From an uncultured Asticcacaulis sp. (GTDB taxonomy: Bacteria > Pseudomonadota > Alphaproteobacteria > Caulobacterales > Caulobacteraceae), in the NCBI GenBank assembly GCA_946480125.1, contig CAMLIY010000025.1, positions 1 through 20,929 of the forward strand: a stretch of 20,929 nt of DNA. The letters run 5' to 3'. The translations under genes were made by a program, and so were the position numbers. The notes beneath the pieces are model-generated. The model did no database searches and was not told the origin of the DNA. It was given only the letters and a program-made list of their open reading frames with translations. Of the stretch, positions 8,218-16,430 are shown piece after piece. Position 1 is the first letter of the stretch. Every line of letters begins with the position of its first letter.

Positions 8218-8407
8218 GGTGGCCCTGGGATAGCTATGATGTGCTTAGCGATTGATCTGAATGGAAATATTACACCCTCGACGTTAAATTATGATTTAGG
8301 CCCCAATTGCGTGATTTAAGGCCAGAAAACGCCGTGTTGACGCCCTGAAAAGACCGTAGCCATGGGTTTAGTGCGGAACAGGAAACATCTGGAGCGGCTT
8401 CATACGG

Positions 8408-8427
8408 CAAAGTTCAATTGAACTTTG
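8408..8427. promoter_or_regulatory. Perfect 20-bp palindrome upstream of chvI (candidate operator)
   Basis: CAAAGTTCAATTGAACTTTG is a perfect inverted repeat with no spacer, ending 48 nt before the chvI start codon. TTGAAC inside it (8418-8423) could serve as a -35 element, although the -10 region downstream (around 8441-8446) is poor. No T-run follows, so it does not look like a terminator. It is best read as a dimeric regulator's binding site, perhaps autoregulatory. The regulator is unknown. Confidence 0.5.
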
Positions 8428-8475
8428 GCAATATGCGTTTATTTAGAGATTAGCTTTTTTAAATTCGGAGATCTC

Positions 8476-9186
8476 ATGGCCAAGATTACTTTGGTGGACG
8501 ACGACGAGAATATTGTCACCAGCGTGTCCTTAGCGCTGGAAAGCGGCGGCCACACCGTCCAGGCCTATTATGATGGCGCCGCCGGTCTGGCCGCGCTCGA
8601 AAAAGACCCGCCCGATCTGGCTATTCTCGACGTCAAGATGCCGCGCATGGACGGCATGGAAGTGCTGCGCCGCCTGCGCAATACCTCCAATCTGCCGGTC
8701 ATCATCCTGACCTCAAAGGATGACGAGATCGACGAGGTTCTGGGCTTCAATCTCGGCGCCGACGACTATATGCACAAGCCGTTTTCGCAGCGCCTGCTGC
8801 TGGAGCGCGTCAAGGCCGTGCTGCGGCGCGCCGGTATTGTGGAACAGGGCGAGGCCCCGGAAGTCACCGAAGCGCTCAACGCCAAGTCGCTCAAGCGCGG
8901 CAAGCTGGTCATGGACGCCGCCCGCCATGAGTGCACCTGGGATGGCAAGCCGGTGCGCCTGACGGTCACCGAGTTCCTTTTGCTGCATGCCCTGGCCCAG
9001 CGTCCGGGCTTCGTCAAGAGCCGCGACAACCTGATGGACGCCGCCTATGACGACCAGGTTTATGTCGATGACCGCACCATCGACAGCCACGTCAAGCGCA
9101 TGCGCAAGAAGTTCCGTCAGGTCGATCCGACCTTCGATTCGATCGAAACCCTTTACGGCGTCGGTTATCGCTACCGGGAAATCTAA
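8476..9186 (+). CDS. chvI: Two-component response regulator ChvI (OmpR/PhoB family)
   Basis: This 236-residue regulator has a receiver domain (residues 1-120) with acidic residues in LVDDDEN, phospho-acceptor D52 ([13 protein letters not shown]), T79 and K101 (MHKPF), and a C-terminal winged-helix DNA-binding domain (about 140-235) containing [32 protein letters not shown] and [12 protein letters not shown]. The ATG at 8476 has GGAG 5 nt upstream; the upstream in-frame ATG at 8425 would add a non-homologous tail. ChvI with ChvG responds to acid, osmotic and cell-wall stress in Caulobacter and rhizobia. Placement directly before chvG, with hprK and the PTS genes farther on, supports the name. 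An unusual palindrome lies just upstream. Confidence 0.95.
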   Translation: MAKITLVDDDENIVTSVSLALESGGHTVQAYYDGAAGLAALEKDPPDLAILDVKMPRMDGMEVLRRLRNTSNLPVIILTSKDDEIDEVLGFNLGADDYMHKPFSQRLLLERVKAVLRRAGIVEQGEAPEVTEALNAKSLKRGKLVMDAARHECTWDGKPVRLTVTEFLLLHALAQRPGFVKSRDNLMDAAYDDQVYVDDRTIDSHVKRMRKKFRQVDPTFDSIETLYGVGYRYREI

Positions 9187-9285
9187 ACCGCCAGAGCATC
9201 CTCGCCTGGCAAGGGGCCGCCCGGGCCTGTGCGAGGAAAGCCCATTCCTTATTGGACGTATAGCGGCGTTTGAGCTTGAAAACAC

Positions 9286-10851
9286 ATGAGTAAACCCTGG
9301 CTAAAACGGCTCCCTTTCGGTCAGTCCCGCCTGGGACGTCTGATCTTCGGGCTCAATCTGCTGGGGCTTTTGATCATTGTCATCGGCGCTTTGGTGCTGA
9401 GTGATTTTCGCGGCGGCCTGATCAATGCCCAAAGCGATTCCCTGCTGTCACAGGCCCAGCTCATGGGCGAAGTCATCGCCGAGGCCGCTACCGAAGGCAC
9501 ACCGGAACCGCATCTGGAGGCTGAAAACGCGGCCTTTGTGCTGGGGCGATTCATTCCTTCCGGCCAACGGGCGCGCCTGTTTGATGAAAAGGGCAGGCTT
9601 ATCTCCGATTCCTATGCCGTTTCGGATATGATAGACGTATCGCGTCTGCCGCCGGCCCGCGGCCCGCATGACCCCATACCCAAGGACAAGTCCGCCAAGC
9701 GCGAAGCGCGCCGCGCCCTGGCCGAGCAACAGCTGCACGGCGAAGTGATGATGGCTTTGTCCGGTTCGCCGCCCACCGCCGTGGTGCGCCGCAATGAGCG
9801 CGGCATCAAGGTGGTGTCGGTGTCTGTGCCTCTGCGGCATGTCAAGGAAGTTCTGGGCGTTTTGACCATTGAACGCGGCGATGTCGATAAGATCGTGGCG
9901 GCCCAGCGCTGGTCGATGCTGCCCTTTATCCTCGTCGCCTTCGGCGTTACTATGCTGTCATCCCTGCTGCTGAACTGGCTGGTCAGCCGGCCGATCCACC
10001 GCCTCTCGGCCGCCGCCGATAATGTGCGCCTGGGTCAAACCCGCGCGATCTCCCTGCCCGACCTGGAATCGCGTAAAGACGAGATCGGCACCCTGGCGCG
10101 GTCACTGGAATCGATGACCGATACCCTGTGGCGGCGCATGGAGGAAATCGATCGTTTCGCCGCCGATGTGTCGCACGAAATCAAGAACCCGCTGACCTCT
10201 ATCCGCTCTGCACTGGAAACCCTGCCGCTGGTGAAAAGCGACGAGGCTAAGGAACGGCTGATGGCGGTGATTAATCAGGATGTCCGGCGCGCCGACCGCC
10301 TGATCACTGACATTTCCAACGCCTCGCGTCTCGATGCCGAGTTGTCGCGCGACACCCCGAAAAAGGTCGAAATCGGCACGCTTATGGAAGACATCATATC
10401 GCTCTATCAACAGAGCCATATCGCCGGCCAGGTCGCGGTCAGCTTCAATCGCACGCTGTCGCCGGCCGCTTCCCGCGTCAATGGCCGCGAAGGCCCTCTG
10501 GGCCAGGTGTTCCGTAACATCATCGATAATGCCCGCTCCTTCTCTCCGGCGGGCGGCGAAGTGCGCGTAACCCTGGCGCATAGCAGCCTTGATCCGGCCC
10601 GGCCGATGAGCATTGTCTTCGAAGATGACGGCCCCGGCATTCCGGAAGACAACCTGGAAACCATTTTTCAGCGCTTTTACACCTCACGGCCCAAGGGTAC
10701 GAGCTTCGGCAAGAATTCCGGCCTGGGCCTGTCCATCACCCGTCAGATCATTGAGGCGCACAATGGCAAGATATGGGCTGAAAACCGCAAGGATGACAGT
10801 GGCCAGATTGTTGGCGCGCGGTTTTCGATCCTGCTGCCAAACGCTTACTGA
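9286..10851 (+). CDS. chvG: Sensor histidine kinase ChvG
   Basis: This inner-membrane histidine kinase partners ChvI. The order along 521 residues is: cytoplasmic N-terminus, TM1 at about 19-39, a periplasmic sensor region (about 40-208), TM2 at about 211-233, a HAMP linker (SRPIHRLSAAADNVRLG onward), HisKA with phospho-accepting H297 (DVSHEIKNPLTSIRSALETL), and HATPase_c with the N box RNIIDNA (410-416), G1 box DDGPGIP (447-453), F box IFQRFYTSRP and G2 box GLGLSI (479-484). All boxes are intact. It starts 99 nt after the chvI stop, so the two are probably co-transcribed. In rhizobia the periplasmic inhibitor ExoR controls this kinase; nothing in the window shows whether that applies here. 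Confidence 0.95.
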   Translation: MSKPWLKRLPFGQSRLGRLIFGLNLLGLLIIVIGALVLSDFRGGLINAQSDSLLSQAQLMGEVIAEAATEGTPEPHLEAENAAFVLGRFIPSGQRARLFDEKGRLISDSYAVSDMIDVSRLPPARGPHDPIPKDKSAKREARRALAEQQLHGEVMMALSGSPPTAVVRRNERGIKVVSVSVPLRHVKEVLGVLTIERGDVDKIVAAQRWSMLPFILVAFGVTMLSSLLLNWLVSRPIHRLSAAADNVRLGQTRAISLPDLESRKDEIGTLARSLESMTDTLWRRMEEIDRFAADVSHEIKNPLTSIRSALETLPLVKSDEAKERLMAVINQDVRRADRLITDISNASRLDAELSRDTPKKVEIGTLMEDIISLYQQSHIAGQVAVSFNRTLSPAASRVNGREGPLGQVFRNIIDNARSFSPAGGEVRVTLAHSSLDPARPMSIVFEDDGPGIPEDNLETIFQRFYTSRPKGTSFGKNSGLGLSITRQIIEAHNGKIWAENRKDDSGQIVGARFSILLPNAY

Positions 10852-10978
10852 CTGTCATCGGAAAATCGGTAACACAGGCATAATCGATGCACAAATGCCC
10901 CTTGGATACGCAAAAAAAGCATCCCATTCCACATACTTAGCGCGCACCACATGGGGGGATTTTTAACGGCCATTGACG

Positions 10979-10994
10979 ATGGAAGCGCTTGACA
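10979..10994 (+). promoter_or_regulatory. Possible LacI-type operator overlapping the GH115 -35 element
   Basis: ATGGAAGCGCTTGACA contains the 8-bp palindrome AAGCGCTT (10983-10990), with the central CG typical of LacI-family sites (compare TGGAAGCGCTTCCA), but the outer right half does not match. The following TTGACA (10989-10994) is a perfect -35 hexamer. The best -10, at 17 nt spacing, is TCATTT (11012-11017), which is weak. Binding here would block the promoter. Confidence 0.35.
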
Positions 10995-11015
10995 CCGGGT
11001 ATATTTCAATTTCAT

Positions 11016-11028
11016 TTGGTCTGACCAA
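11016..11028 (+). promoter_or_regulatory. GntR/FadR-type operator upstream of the GH115 gene
   Basis: TTGGTCTGACCAA is a perfect 6+1+6 inverted repeat matching the TGGTnnnACCA pattern known for FadR-subfamily GntR regulators (FadR, PdhR, UxuR/ExuR-like). It overlaps or follows the likely -10 region of the GH115 promoter, a position suited to repression. Hexuronate-sensing regulators of this subfamily would make sense for an enzyme that releases glucuronate. The regulator is not in this window. Confidence 0.6.
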
Positions 11029-11120
11029 TATGACACTTATGAGTGAAAGCTGGAGCTTGCACGTGGCCTTCGGGCCCAGCGGTTCACACAAATAGATGTC
11101 TAAGCAGGGAAGGCAACACA

Positions 11121-14081
11121 GTGGCCCTAACGCGCCGAAACCTATTGAAAGCCTCATCCGCGGTCATTGCAGCGAGCGCCGTTCCCGTATCTTCCCACGC
11201 GGCCACGCTGTCCGCGGCCGGCATCCTTGGTAAGACGATTGTCGTCGATAGGTCTGCCAAAAACGCCTTTCCAATCGTAGCGGATGGAAAAGCGACGCCT
11301 GTTCTTTGCGATCCAGACGACCATAAGGGCGTCCTGCGCGCTATCGCAGACTTGCAACACGATATTGAAGATGTCACCTCGATCTCTGCGCAGGTCCTGC
11401 ACGGCGCGGCCCCTGCGTCACGCCTGATCATCGCCGGCACTTTGGGCAAGTGCCGGTGGATTGACGATCTTGTCGCGCGTGGCAAACTTTCGGTTTCGGA
11501 CATCAAGGGCCGTTGGGAAAGTTTCCTTATCGCCACGGTGCGCGACGCTTCACCGCTCGCAAGTGAAGCACTCGTCATCGTCGGCAGCGACAAGCGCGGT
11601 ACCATTTACGGCATTTATGAACTCAGCGAACAACTGGGTGTTTCGCCGTGGCGCTGGTGGGCCGACGTGCCCTCGCGCAAACGCACCGAGGCTTTTGTCG
11701 AAGCCGGGCGCTACGCGTCAGGCGAGCCTGCCGTCCGTTATCGCGGCCTGTTCATCAATGACGAAGCCCCCTGCATGGCTGGCTGGACCTATGAAAAATT
11801 CGGCGGGTTCAACAGCCGGATGTACACGCGCATGTTTGAGCTGATCCTGCGGCTGCGTGGGAATTATCTGTGGCCGGCCATGTGGGATTCGGCTTTCAAT
11901 GAGGACGATCCTCTCAATCCCGCCCTCGCCGACGAATACGGCATCGTCATGGGGACATCGCATCACGAACCCATGATGCGCTCGCAGCAGGAATGGATAC
12001 GCCATCACAGCGATTACGGTAACGGAGACTGGAACTACAAGGACAATGCGGCGGGCCTGCAAAGCTTCTGGCGCGATGGAATACGGCGGAACAGCGCCTT
12101 TGAAAATCTCGTCACCATTGGAATGCGCGGCAATGGTGACCTTGCCATGCCGACGACGGGCAGTATGGCGGGTGATATTGCCCTGCTGGAAAAAATCATG
12201 GCCGACCAGCGCCAGATTCTGACGGATGAGATCAATCCCGACATCACCCAGGTTCCGCAACTGTGGGCGCTGTTTACCGAGGTGCAGAAATTCTATGACG
12301 CCGGGCTTAAGGTACCTGACGACGTGACCCTTCTGTGGACCGATGACAATGTCGGCAATCTGCGCCGCGTCCCCACAGATGCCGAACGCGGGCGCAAGGG
12401 AGGCGCCGGGATATACTTCCATCTCGACATGCACGGCGGCCCGTATGCCTATCAGTGGATCAACACCAACCCCTTCCCCAAAATATGGGAGCAGATGACC
12501 CTGGCCAATGAATACGGGGCCAATCGCATCTGGATCGCCAATGTCGGCGACCTGAAACCGCTGGAGCTGCCCCTCGAATTTTTCATTCGCATGGCCTGGA
12601 ATCCGGCGGCGATCACACGCGATAAAATTATGGACTACACCCTCAGATGGGCCGCGCGCGACTTCGGTGAGGCCCATGCCGCCGAGATCGCCGGCATTGT
12701 TGCGGACTACACAAAATATAATGGCTGGCGCAAGCCGGAAGTTGTGATGCCAGACACTTATAGCCTGTCCCATTACCGGGAGGCCGAGAGAGTTGAAGCG
12801 GCATGGGACGATGTCATTGCGCGTGCGGAGGCGCTTTATGCAAAGCTGCCCCAGGCACAGAAAGATGCCTATTATCAGCTCGTCCTTCATCCGGCCAAAG
12901 CCTCCGGCATTGTCACCAAGCTGAATATCGCCGCAGGCCGCAGCCAGTATTTCGCCCGGCAAGGCCGCGCCAGCGCCAACGCGCAGGCCGCCCTGGCGCG
13001 CCAGCTTTTCCTGCAGGATCAAGAACTGAGTGATTACTATAATCATCAAATGGCGGGCGGGCGCTGGAACCATATGATGGACCAGACCCATATCGGCGAA
13101 TTCACCTGGGAGCCGCCTCAGGTCAACATGCTGCCGCCCGTATCTGAAATCCTGATTGCGGATATCGATACATTCGGCGTCGCTATTGATGGCGATCAAA
13201 GCGCCTGGCCCAATCATTATGGCGATGCTGTATTACCCGTGTTCGAGTCTTTAAATCCCCGCCAGTCCTATTTCGATGTTTTTGCCAGAGGGCGCCAAAA
13301 ACCTGCCTATTCGATCACCAAAAGCGCAGACTGGATTCGCCTCACGCCCGATGAAACGAGCGGCGCCGATCAGAGATACCCGGTGGACATAGACTGGCCT
13401 TCCCTGCCCGCTGGCGCCGCAAAAGGCTCCATAACCATCAGCGGCCCACAACGGGATGCCAACGCCAAGCCCATCCATGTCGAGATCACGGTCACGGCCG
13501 TCAAGGCTGATGAGTCGACGCGGCGGCAGGCAAAGGGCCGGTTTGCCAGCCTGGATGGCCCTATAGCGATCGCCGCCGCGGAAGCGACACGCACCACCGC
13601 CGCCAAAGATGCCCGTTGGGCGCCAGTAACCGATTACGGCCGGGAGGCTGCGGCCATGTCCGTCGTTCCGGTTACCGCGCCCAGCCGGCTGCCGCCCGCC
13701 GAAGCCCCTTCCCTCATTTATGATCTCTATGTGCCGCGCGCCGGCGCGTATGAAGTCAAGCTGATCCTCGGTCCCGTAATGGATTTCATGCCTGACAGAG
13801 GCGTCAGGATTGCGGTCGCCTTTGACGACGACACTCCTCAGGTCATCGACCTGTTTGCCGATCGGCAGGCGCAAACCTTCCTGGGAGCCGGATGGCTCCA
13901 GGCGGCCCGCGATAATGTGCGTATCGCCTCTTCATCCCATACGCTGCACGATGGCGGACGGCATCAGTTGAAAGTGGTGATGGTGGACCCCGGCGTTGTG
14001 GTTCAGAAAATTATCATTAGCGATACACCGCTGCCTGCCAGCTATTTCGGCCCGCCTGATATGAAACCGATTTTCGGATAA
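11121..14081 (+). CDS. GH115 family xylan alpha-1,2-glucuronidase, Tat-exported
   Basis: GH115 enzymes remove (4-O-methyl-)glucuronic acid side chains from glucuronoxylan. I chose GTG 11121 because AGGGAAGG lies 7 nt upstream and it places a Tat signal (LTRRNLLKASSAVIAASAVP, cleavage near SSHA) at the N-terminus, giving 986 residues, normal for the family. An N-terminal domain is followed by the barrel with signature YRGLFINDEAPCMAGW (from residue 207), LILRLRGNYLWPAMWDSAF and MGTSHHEPMMRSQQEW. A helical middle part contains KYNGWRKPEV. The C-terminal beta domain ends with DRGVRIAVAFDDDTPQVIDL. I have not assigned the catalytic pair. The gene interrupts what is usually a continuous chvG-hprK arrangement, and has its own promoter-like region with two operator-like sites. 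Confidence 0.95.
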   Translation: MALTRRNLLKASSAVIAASAVPVSSHAATLSAAGILGKTIVVDRSAKNAFPIVADGKATPVLCDPDDHKGVLRAIADLQHDIEDVTSISAQVLHGAAPASRLIIAGTLGKCRWIDDLVARGKLSVSDIKGRWESFLIATVRDASPLASEALVIVGSDKRGTIYGIYELSEQLGVSPWRWWADVPSRKRTEAFVEAGRYASGEPAVRYRGLFINDEAPCMAGWTYEKFGGFNSRMYTRMFELILRLRGNYLWPAMWDSAFNEDDPLNPALADEYGIVMGTSHHEPMMRSQQEWIRHHSDYGNGDWNYKDNAAGLQSFWRDGIRRNSAFENLVTIGMRGNGDLAMPTTGSMAGDIALLEKIMADQRQILTDEINPDITQVPQLWALFTEVQKFYDAGLKVPDDVTLLWTDDNVGNLRRVPTDAERGRKGGAGIYFHLDMHGGPYAYQWINTNPFPKIWEQMTLANEYGANRIWIANVGDLKPLELPLEFFIRMAWNPAAITRDKIMDYTLRWAARDFGEAHAAEIAGIVADYTKYNGWRKPEVVMPDTYSLSHYREAERVEAAWDDVIARAEALYAKLPQAQKDAYYQLVLHPAKASGIVTKLNIAAGRSQYFARQGRASANAQAALARQLFLQDQELSDYYNHQMAGGRWNHMMDQTHIGEFTWEPPQVNMLPPVSEILIADIDTFGVAIDGDQSAWPNHYGDAVLPVFESLNPRQSYFDVFARGRQKPAYSITKSADWIRLTPDETSGADQRYPVDIDWPSLPAGAAKGSITISGPQRDANAKPIHVEITVTAVKADESTRRQAKGRFASLDGPIAIAAAEATRTTAAKDARWAPVTDYGREAAAMSVVPVTAPSRLPPAEAPSLIYDLYVPRAGAYEVKLILGPVMDFMPDRGVRIAVAFDDDTPQVIDLFADRQAQTFLGAGWLQAARDNVRIASSSHTLHDGGRHQLKVVMVDPGVVVQKIIISDTPLPASYFGPPDMKPIFG

Positions 14082-14214
14082 GTGCCTGATAGACCCGGCG
14101 CATACCGTTGCGGATATTGGAAGCGTCAGTTATGGATTAAGCCAGGCGAGACGTCTTTACCTGTGAGTCAGAAATGGCTTTGATGCGCCCCCTGATCCAT
14201 GTCTAAATATCGCC

Positions 14215-14652
14215 ATGAGCAAACTTGTCATCCACGCCACCTCGTTAAGCCTGCATATGGGTCCGGAATGGCGCGGCGTGCTGATCATGGGCCCTTCCGG
14301 CAGCGGCAAGAGCGACCTGGCCCTGCGCCTGATCCAGGCCGGCGGAGACAGAGGCTGCGTCCTGGTCAGTGACGATTACACGGTGCTTTGGCTTTCCGGT
14401 GGCCAGCTCTATGCCGGCGCGCCGGAAACCATTGAGGGGCGCATGGAAATCCGCGGCCTTGGCATAGTGGCTACCCGTACGCGCAAGCTGACGCGCATCC
14501 ATCTGGTCGTTCTGGTTCAATCCGATCCCATTGAACGCCTGCCGGCAAGCGAGACAACGACCATTCTGGGACAGGCGATCCCTACTATCAGGCTCAACCC
14601 GCGCGAAGCCTCCAGTGTCGGCAAACTCCTTTATCGCTTGAAAGTGGCTTAA
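14215..14652 (+). CDS. hprK: HPr kinase/phosphorylase, short alphaproteobacterial form
   Basis: This 145-residue protein is only the C-terminal kinase domain of the longer Firmicute HprK, which is the normal form in alphaproteobacteria. The P-loop is GPSGSGKS at 26-33, followed by VLVSDDYTVLW and the HprK signature MEIRGLGIV. It phosphorylates, and in the full-length family also dephosphorylates, the regulatory serine of HPr, whose gene lies downstream. The ATG at 14215 gives the expected N-terminus, though the ribosome binding site is weak. In Sinorhizobium and relatives hprK follows chvG directly; here the GH115 gene and 363 nt of non-coding sequence in total separate them, so transcription may depend on a promoter of its own or on read-through. 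Confidence 0.93.
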   Translation: MSKLVIHATSLSLHMGPEWRGVLIMGPSGSGKSDLALRLIQAGGDRGCVLVSDDYTVLWLSGGQLYAGAPETIEGRMEIRGLGIVATRTRKLTRIHLVVLVQSDPIERLPASETTTILGQAIPTIRLNPREASSVGKLLYRLKVA

Positions 14653-14733
14653 AAATACTTACCTGAAAGGACGCTTGAGTTTCGTTCACCTCCTGTAAAT
14701 ATGACGACTGGCATATTTAGCACACCCGGCCTG

Positions 14734-14755
14734 TTGCGGCGCAAAATTTGCTAGA
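14734..14755 (+). promoter_or_regulatory. Possible housekeeping promoter for the EIIA-HPr genes
   Basis: TTGCGGC (14734-14740) and GCTAGA (14750-14755) are 9 nt apart and resemble the Caulobacter housekeeping pattern TTGACGS-N10-14-GCTANA, with a slightly short gap. It would start transcription about 125 nt before the EIIA start codon. This is pattern matching by eye. Confidence 0.3.
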
Positions 14756-14855
14756 GACGCTCAAATCTCGTTTTGCAGTGCGACGAAATCGGAGATAGTA
14801 TGTTGGGCTACCCTGCCTGCCGGCCCCGTGACCGGCGCGAAGTGCCCAAAAGTAT

Positions 14856-14871
14856 AAGGCCAAAAAGCCTT
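14856..14871 (+). promoter_or_regulatory. Small stem-loop just before the EIIA ribosome binding site
   Basis: AAGGC-CAAAAA-GCCTT forms a perfect 5-bp stem. It ends 3 nt before AAGGA (14875-14879), the likely ribosome binding site of the gene starting at 14890. Upstream, GCCGG and CCGGC (around 14819-14836) can form a second hairpin. A role in translation or mRNA stability is possible but unproven. Confidence 0.3.
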
Positions 14872-14889
14872 GGTAAGGACTGTGCTTTA

Positions 14890-15291
14890 ATGATCGGACT
14901 GGTCATCGTTACTCACGGCAAACTGGCTGACGAGTTCGTATCGGCAATGGAACACGTGGTGGGCCCCCAGAAACAGGTGGCGGCCATCTGTATTGGGCCT
15001 GAAGACGACGTGGCCCAGCGCCGCAAGGACATTCTCGACGCCACTTTTGCCAATGATGCCGGTGATGGTGTCATTCTGCTGACCGATATGTTCGGCGGCA
15101 CCCCCTCCAATCTCGCCATCTCGGTGATGGAGCAGACCAAGGCCGAGGTCATTGCCGGCCTCAACCTGCCGATGCTGATCAAGCTGGCTTCCTTACGCAA
15201 GAACGAAGACCTCGGCGCCTGCGTCTGCCATGCCCAGGAAGCCGGCCGCAAATACGTCACTGTCGCCTCCTATGTTTTGTCCGGCGACAAC
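14890..15291 (+). CDS. manX: PTS EIIA component, mannose (EIIA-Man) family
   Basis: This 133-residue cytoplasmic phosphocarrier starts MIGLVIVTHGKLADEF, where H9 is the phospho-accepting histidine. Further family marks are ILLTDMFGGTPSNLAIS and a C-terminal segment VASYVLSGDN. It is the stand-alone EIIA domain; no EIIB, IIC or IID transport subunits are nearby, so it is expected to be regulatory rather than a sugar transporter part, as in the alphaproteobacterial nitrogen-type PTS. The ATG at 14890 is preferred over an in-frame ATG at 14773 because the extra residues are not family-like and AAGGA lies 10 nt upstream. It receives phosphate from HPr, encoded 78 nt downstream. The stop TAA is at 15292-15294. 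Confidence 0.93.
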
Positions 15292-15369
15292 TAAGTATTT
15301 CCCTCTGGACGAAATCCCCGAACGCCCGCATTCTGCCGCACTAAAAGCTCTGCCTGAGGGAGGTCATTA

Positions 15370-15657
15370 GTGAGCGAGACTGAGCCTGGCGTGCGTACAG
15401 AGGTGGAAATCTGCAATATCAAGGGCCTGCACGCGCGGGCTTCGGCCAAGTTCGTCAAGCTGGCCTCGGCCTATGACGCCCAAATTTATGTTCTCAAGGA
15501 CGACAACCGGGTCGATGCCCAGTCGATCATGGGCCTGCTGATGCTCGGCGCCGGCAAGGGCACGGTGATCGGCATTGAAGCCGAAGGCGCACAAGCCGAA
15601 GAAGCGGTGGCGGCTCTGGCCGAACTCGTCAGCAATCGTTTCGACGAGGACGCATGA
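15370..15657 (+). CDS. ptsH: Phosphocarrier protein HPr
   Basis: HPr is the small PTS relay protein. This one has 95 residues, with the active histidine H21 in KGLHARASAKF and the HprK-target serine S52 in DAQSIMGLLMLGAGKG. The start is GTG at 15370, with a strong GAGGGAGGT 5 nt upstream. The presence of S52 together with hprK in the same block supports a working serine-phosphorylation switch. The last four bases (ATGA) overlap the start of the next gene, so translation is probably coupled. Confidence 0.96.
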   Translation: MSETEPGVRTEVEICNIKGLHARASAKFVKLASAYDAQIYVLKDDNRVDAQSIMGLLMLGAGKGTVIGIEAEGAQAEEAVAALAELVSNRFDEDA

Positions 15658-16430
15658 CGTTCACCCGACTGCTTTATGTGATCATGGCCCAGGCCTGCCT
15701 TTTGGGGCTTGCCGCACCCGCTGTCCATGCCGAAGGCACACCCTATGCCGAGGATGGAACAGAGGCGCCCAAACCAAAACCTACGGTCAGACGTAAAAAA
15801 CCGGCTGCCAAACCCGTCGCGGCCCTGCCGGCCGCGCCCGTGTCATATACCGCCTATAAAAGCGGGTTGAGCGCCGAAATGACCAAGGCCCTGACGCCTG
15901 ATCAGCCGGCAGTTCTCGCGCCCCTGCCGCCGCCCGTCGCCATAGTCCCGGCGCCGGTGCTTCCTCAACCGATCACCACGCAACCCGTCAATGATCCGCC
16001 ACCCCCCGCCCCTGTTATTGCTTCCCCCGACTTGCCGCCATCGGATCAGATCAACCTGAAATGCGAAACCCAGGTAACCGATGGCAGGCGTTTCATTTCA
16101 CAGGGCATTTTCTATATCGACCTGTTCCCCTCCCCGGTTTTCCCGGATGAACATGCCGATTTCAAATTCCTGCGTGTCGATCCGACGCATCAGTCCCTGA
16201 TCCGCCAGTCCGTTTGCCTGGATATGACCTGCCCGGCGAATGTCACCGGCGCGGCCTATTATCTGGTCAATCGCGTCACGAAACATGGCAGCGCCCTGCG
16301 GATAACCATAGATCGCGCTAATGGCGCCTTCTACGCCGAAGAGATAGAGGACCACCGGGTTGGTACCGCATCACATCGCGGTGAAAAAGGTTATTGTACG
16401 CCGCAAAAAAAGCCCGCCACACTGTTCTAA
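15654..16430 (+). CDS. Exported proline-rich protein of unknown function, coupled to ptsH
   Basis: I do not recognise a family. The 258-residue product has a signal peptide (about 1-26, ACLLGLAAPAVHA), a basic Lys/Pro stretch (TEAPKPKPTVRRKKPAAKP), and a Pro/Ala-rich low-complexity region (about 75-130, PPPVAIVPAPVLPQP). A compact C-terminal domain (about 131-258) has four cysteines, C137, C188, C193 and C248, which could form two disulfides in the periplasm, plus FISQGIFYIDLFPSPVFPDEHADF. The long linker could span the periplasm or bind peptidoglycan. Its ATG overlaps the HPr stop (ATGA), an odd coupling of an envelope protein to a cytoplasmic phosphocarrier. Its stop overlaps the convergent DUF5060 gene by about 4 nt. 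Confidence 0.8.
   Translation: MTFTRLLYVIMAQACLLGLAAPAVHAEGTPYAEDGTEAPKPKPTVRRKKPAAKPVAALPAAPVSYTAYKSGLSAEMTKALTPDQPAVLAPLPPPVAIVPAPVLPQPITTQPVNDPPPPAPVIASPDLPPSDQINLKCETQVTDGRRFISQGIFYIDLFPSPVFPDEHADFKFLRVDPTHQSLIRQSVCLDMTCPANVTGAAYYLVNRVTKHGSALRITIDRANGAFYAEEIEDHRVGTASHRGEKGYCTPQKKPATLF

Noticed and set aside
11718..13217. A 499-codon ORF on the minus strand inside the GH115 gene
   Set aside because: GH115 on the plus strand has strong family signatures over the same bases; the antisense frame is open only because of codon bias in GC-rich DNA.
14187..14196. CCCCTGATCC near hprK, matching the arm at 20019-20028
   Set aside because: A single 10-mer match without the partner arm is within chance for 21 kb.
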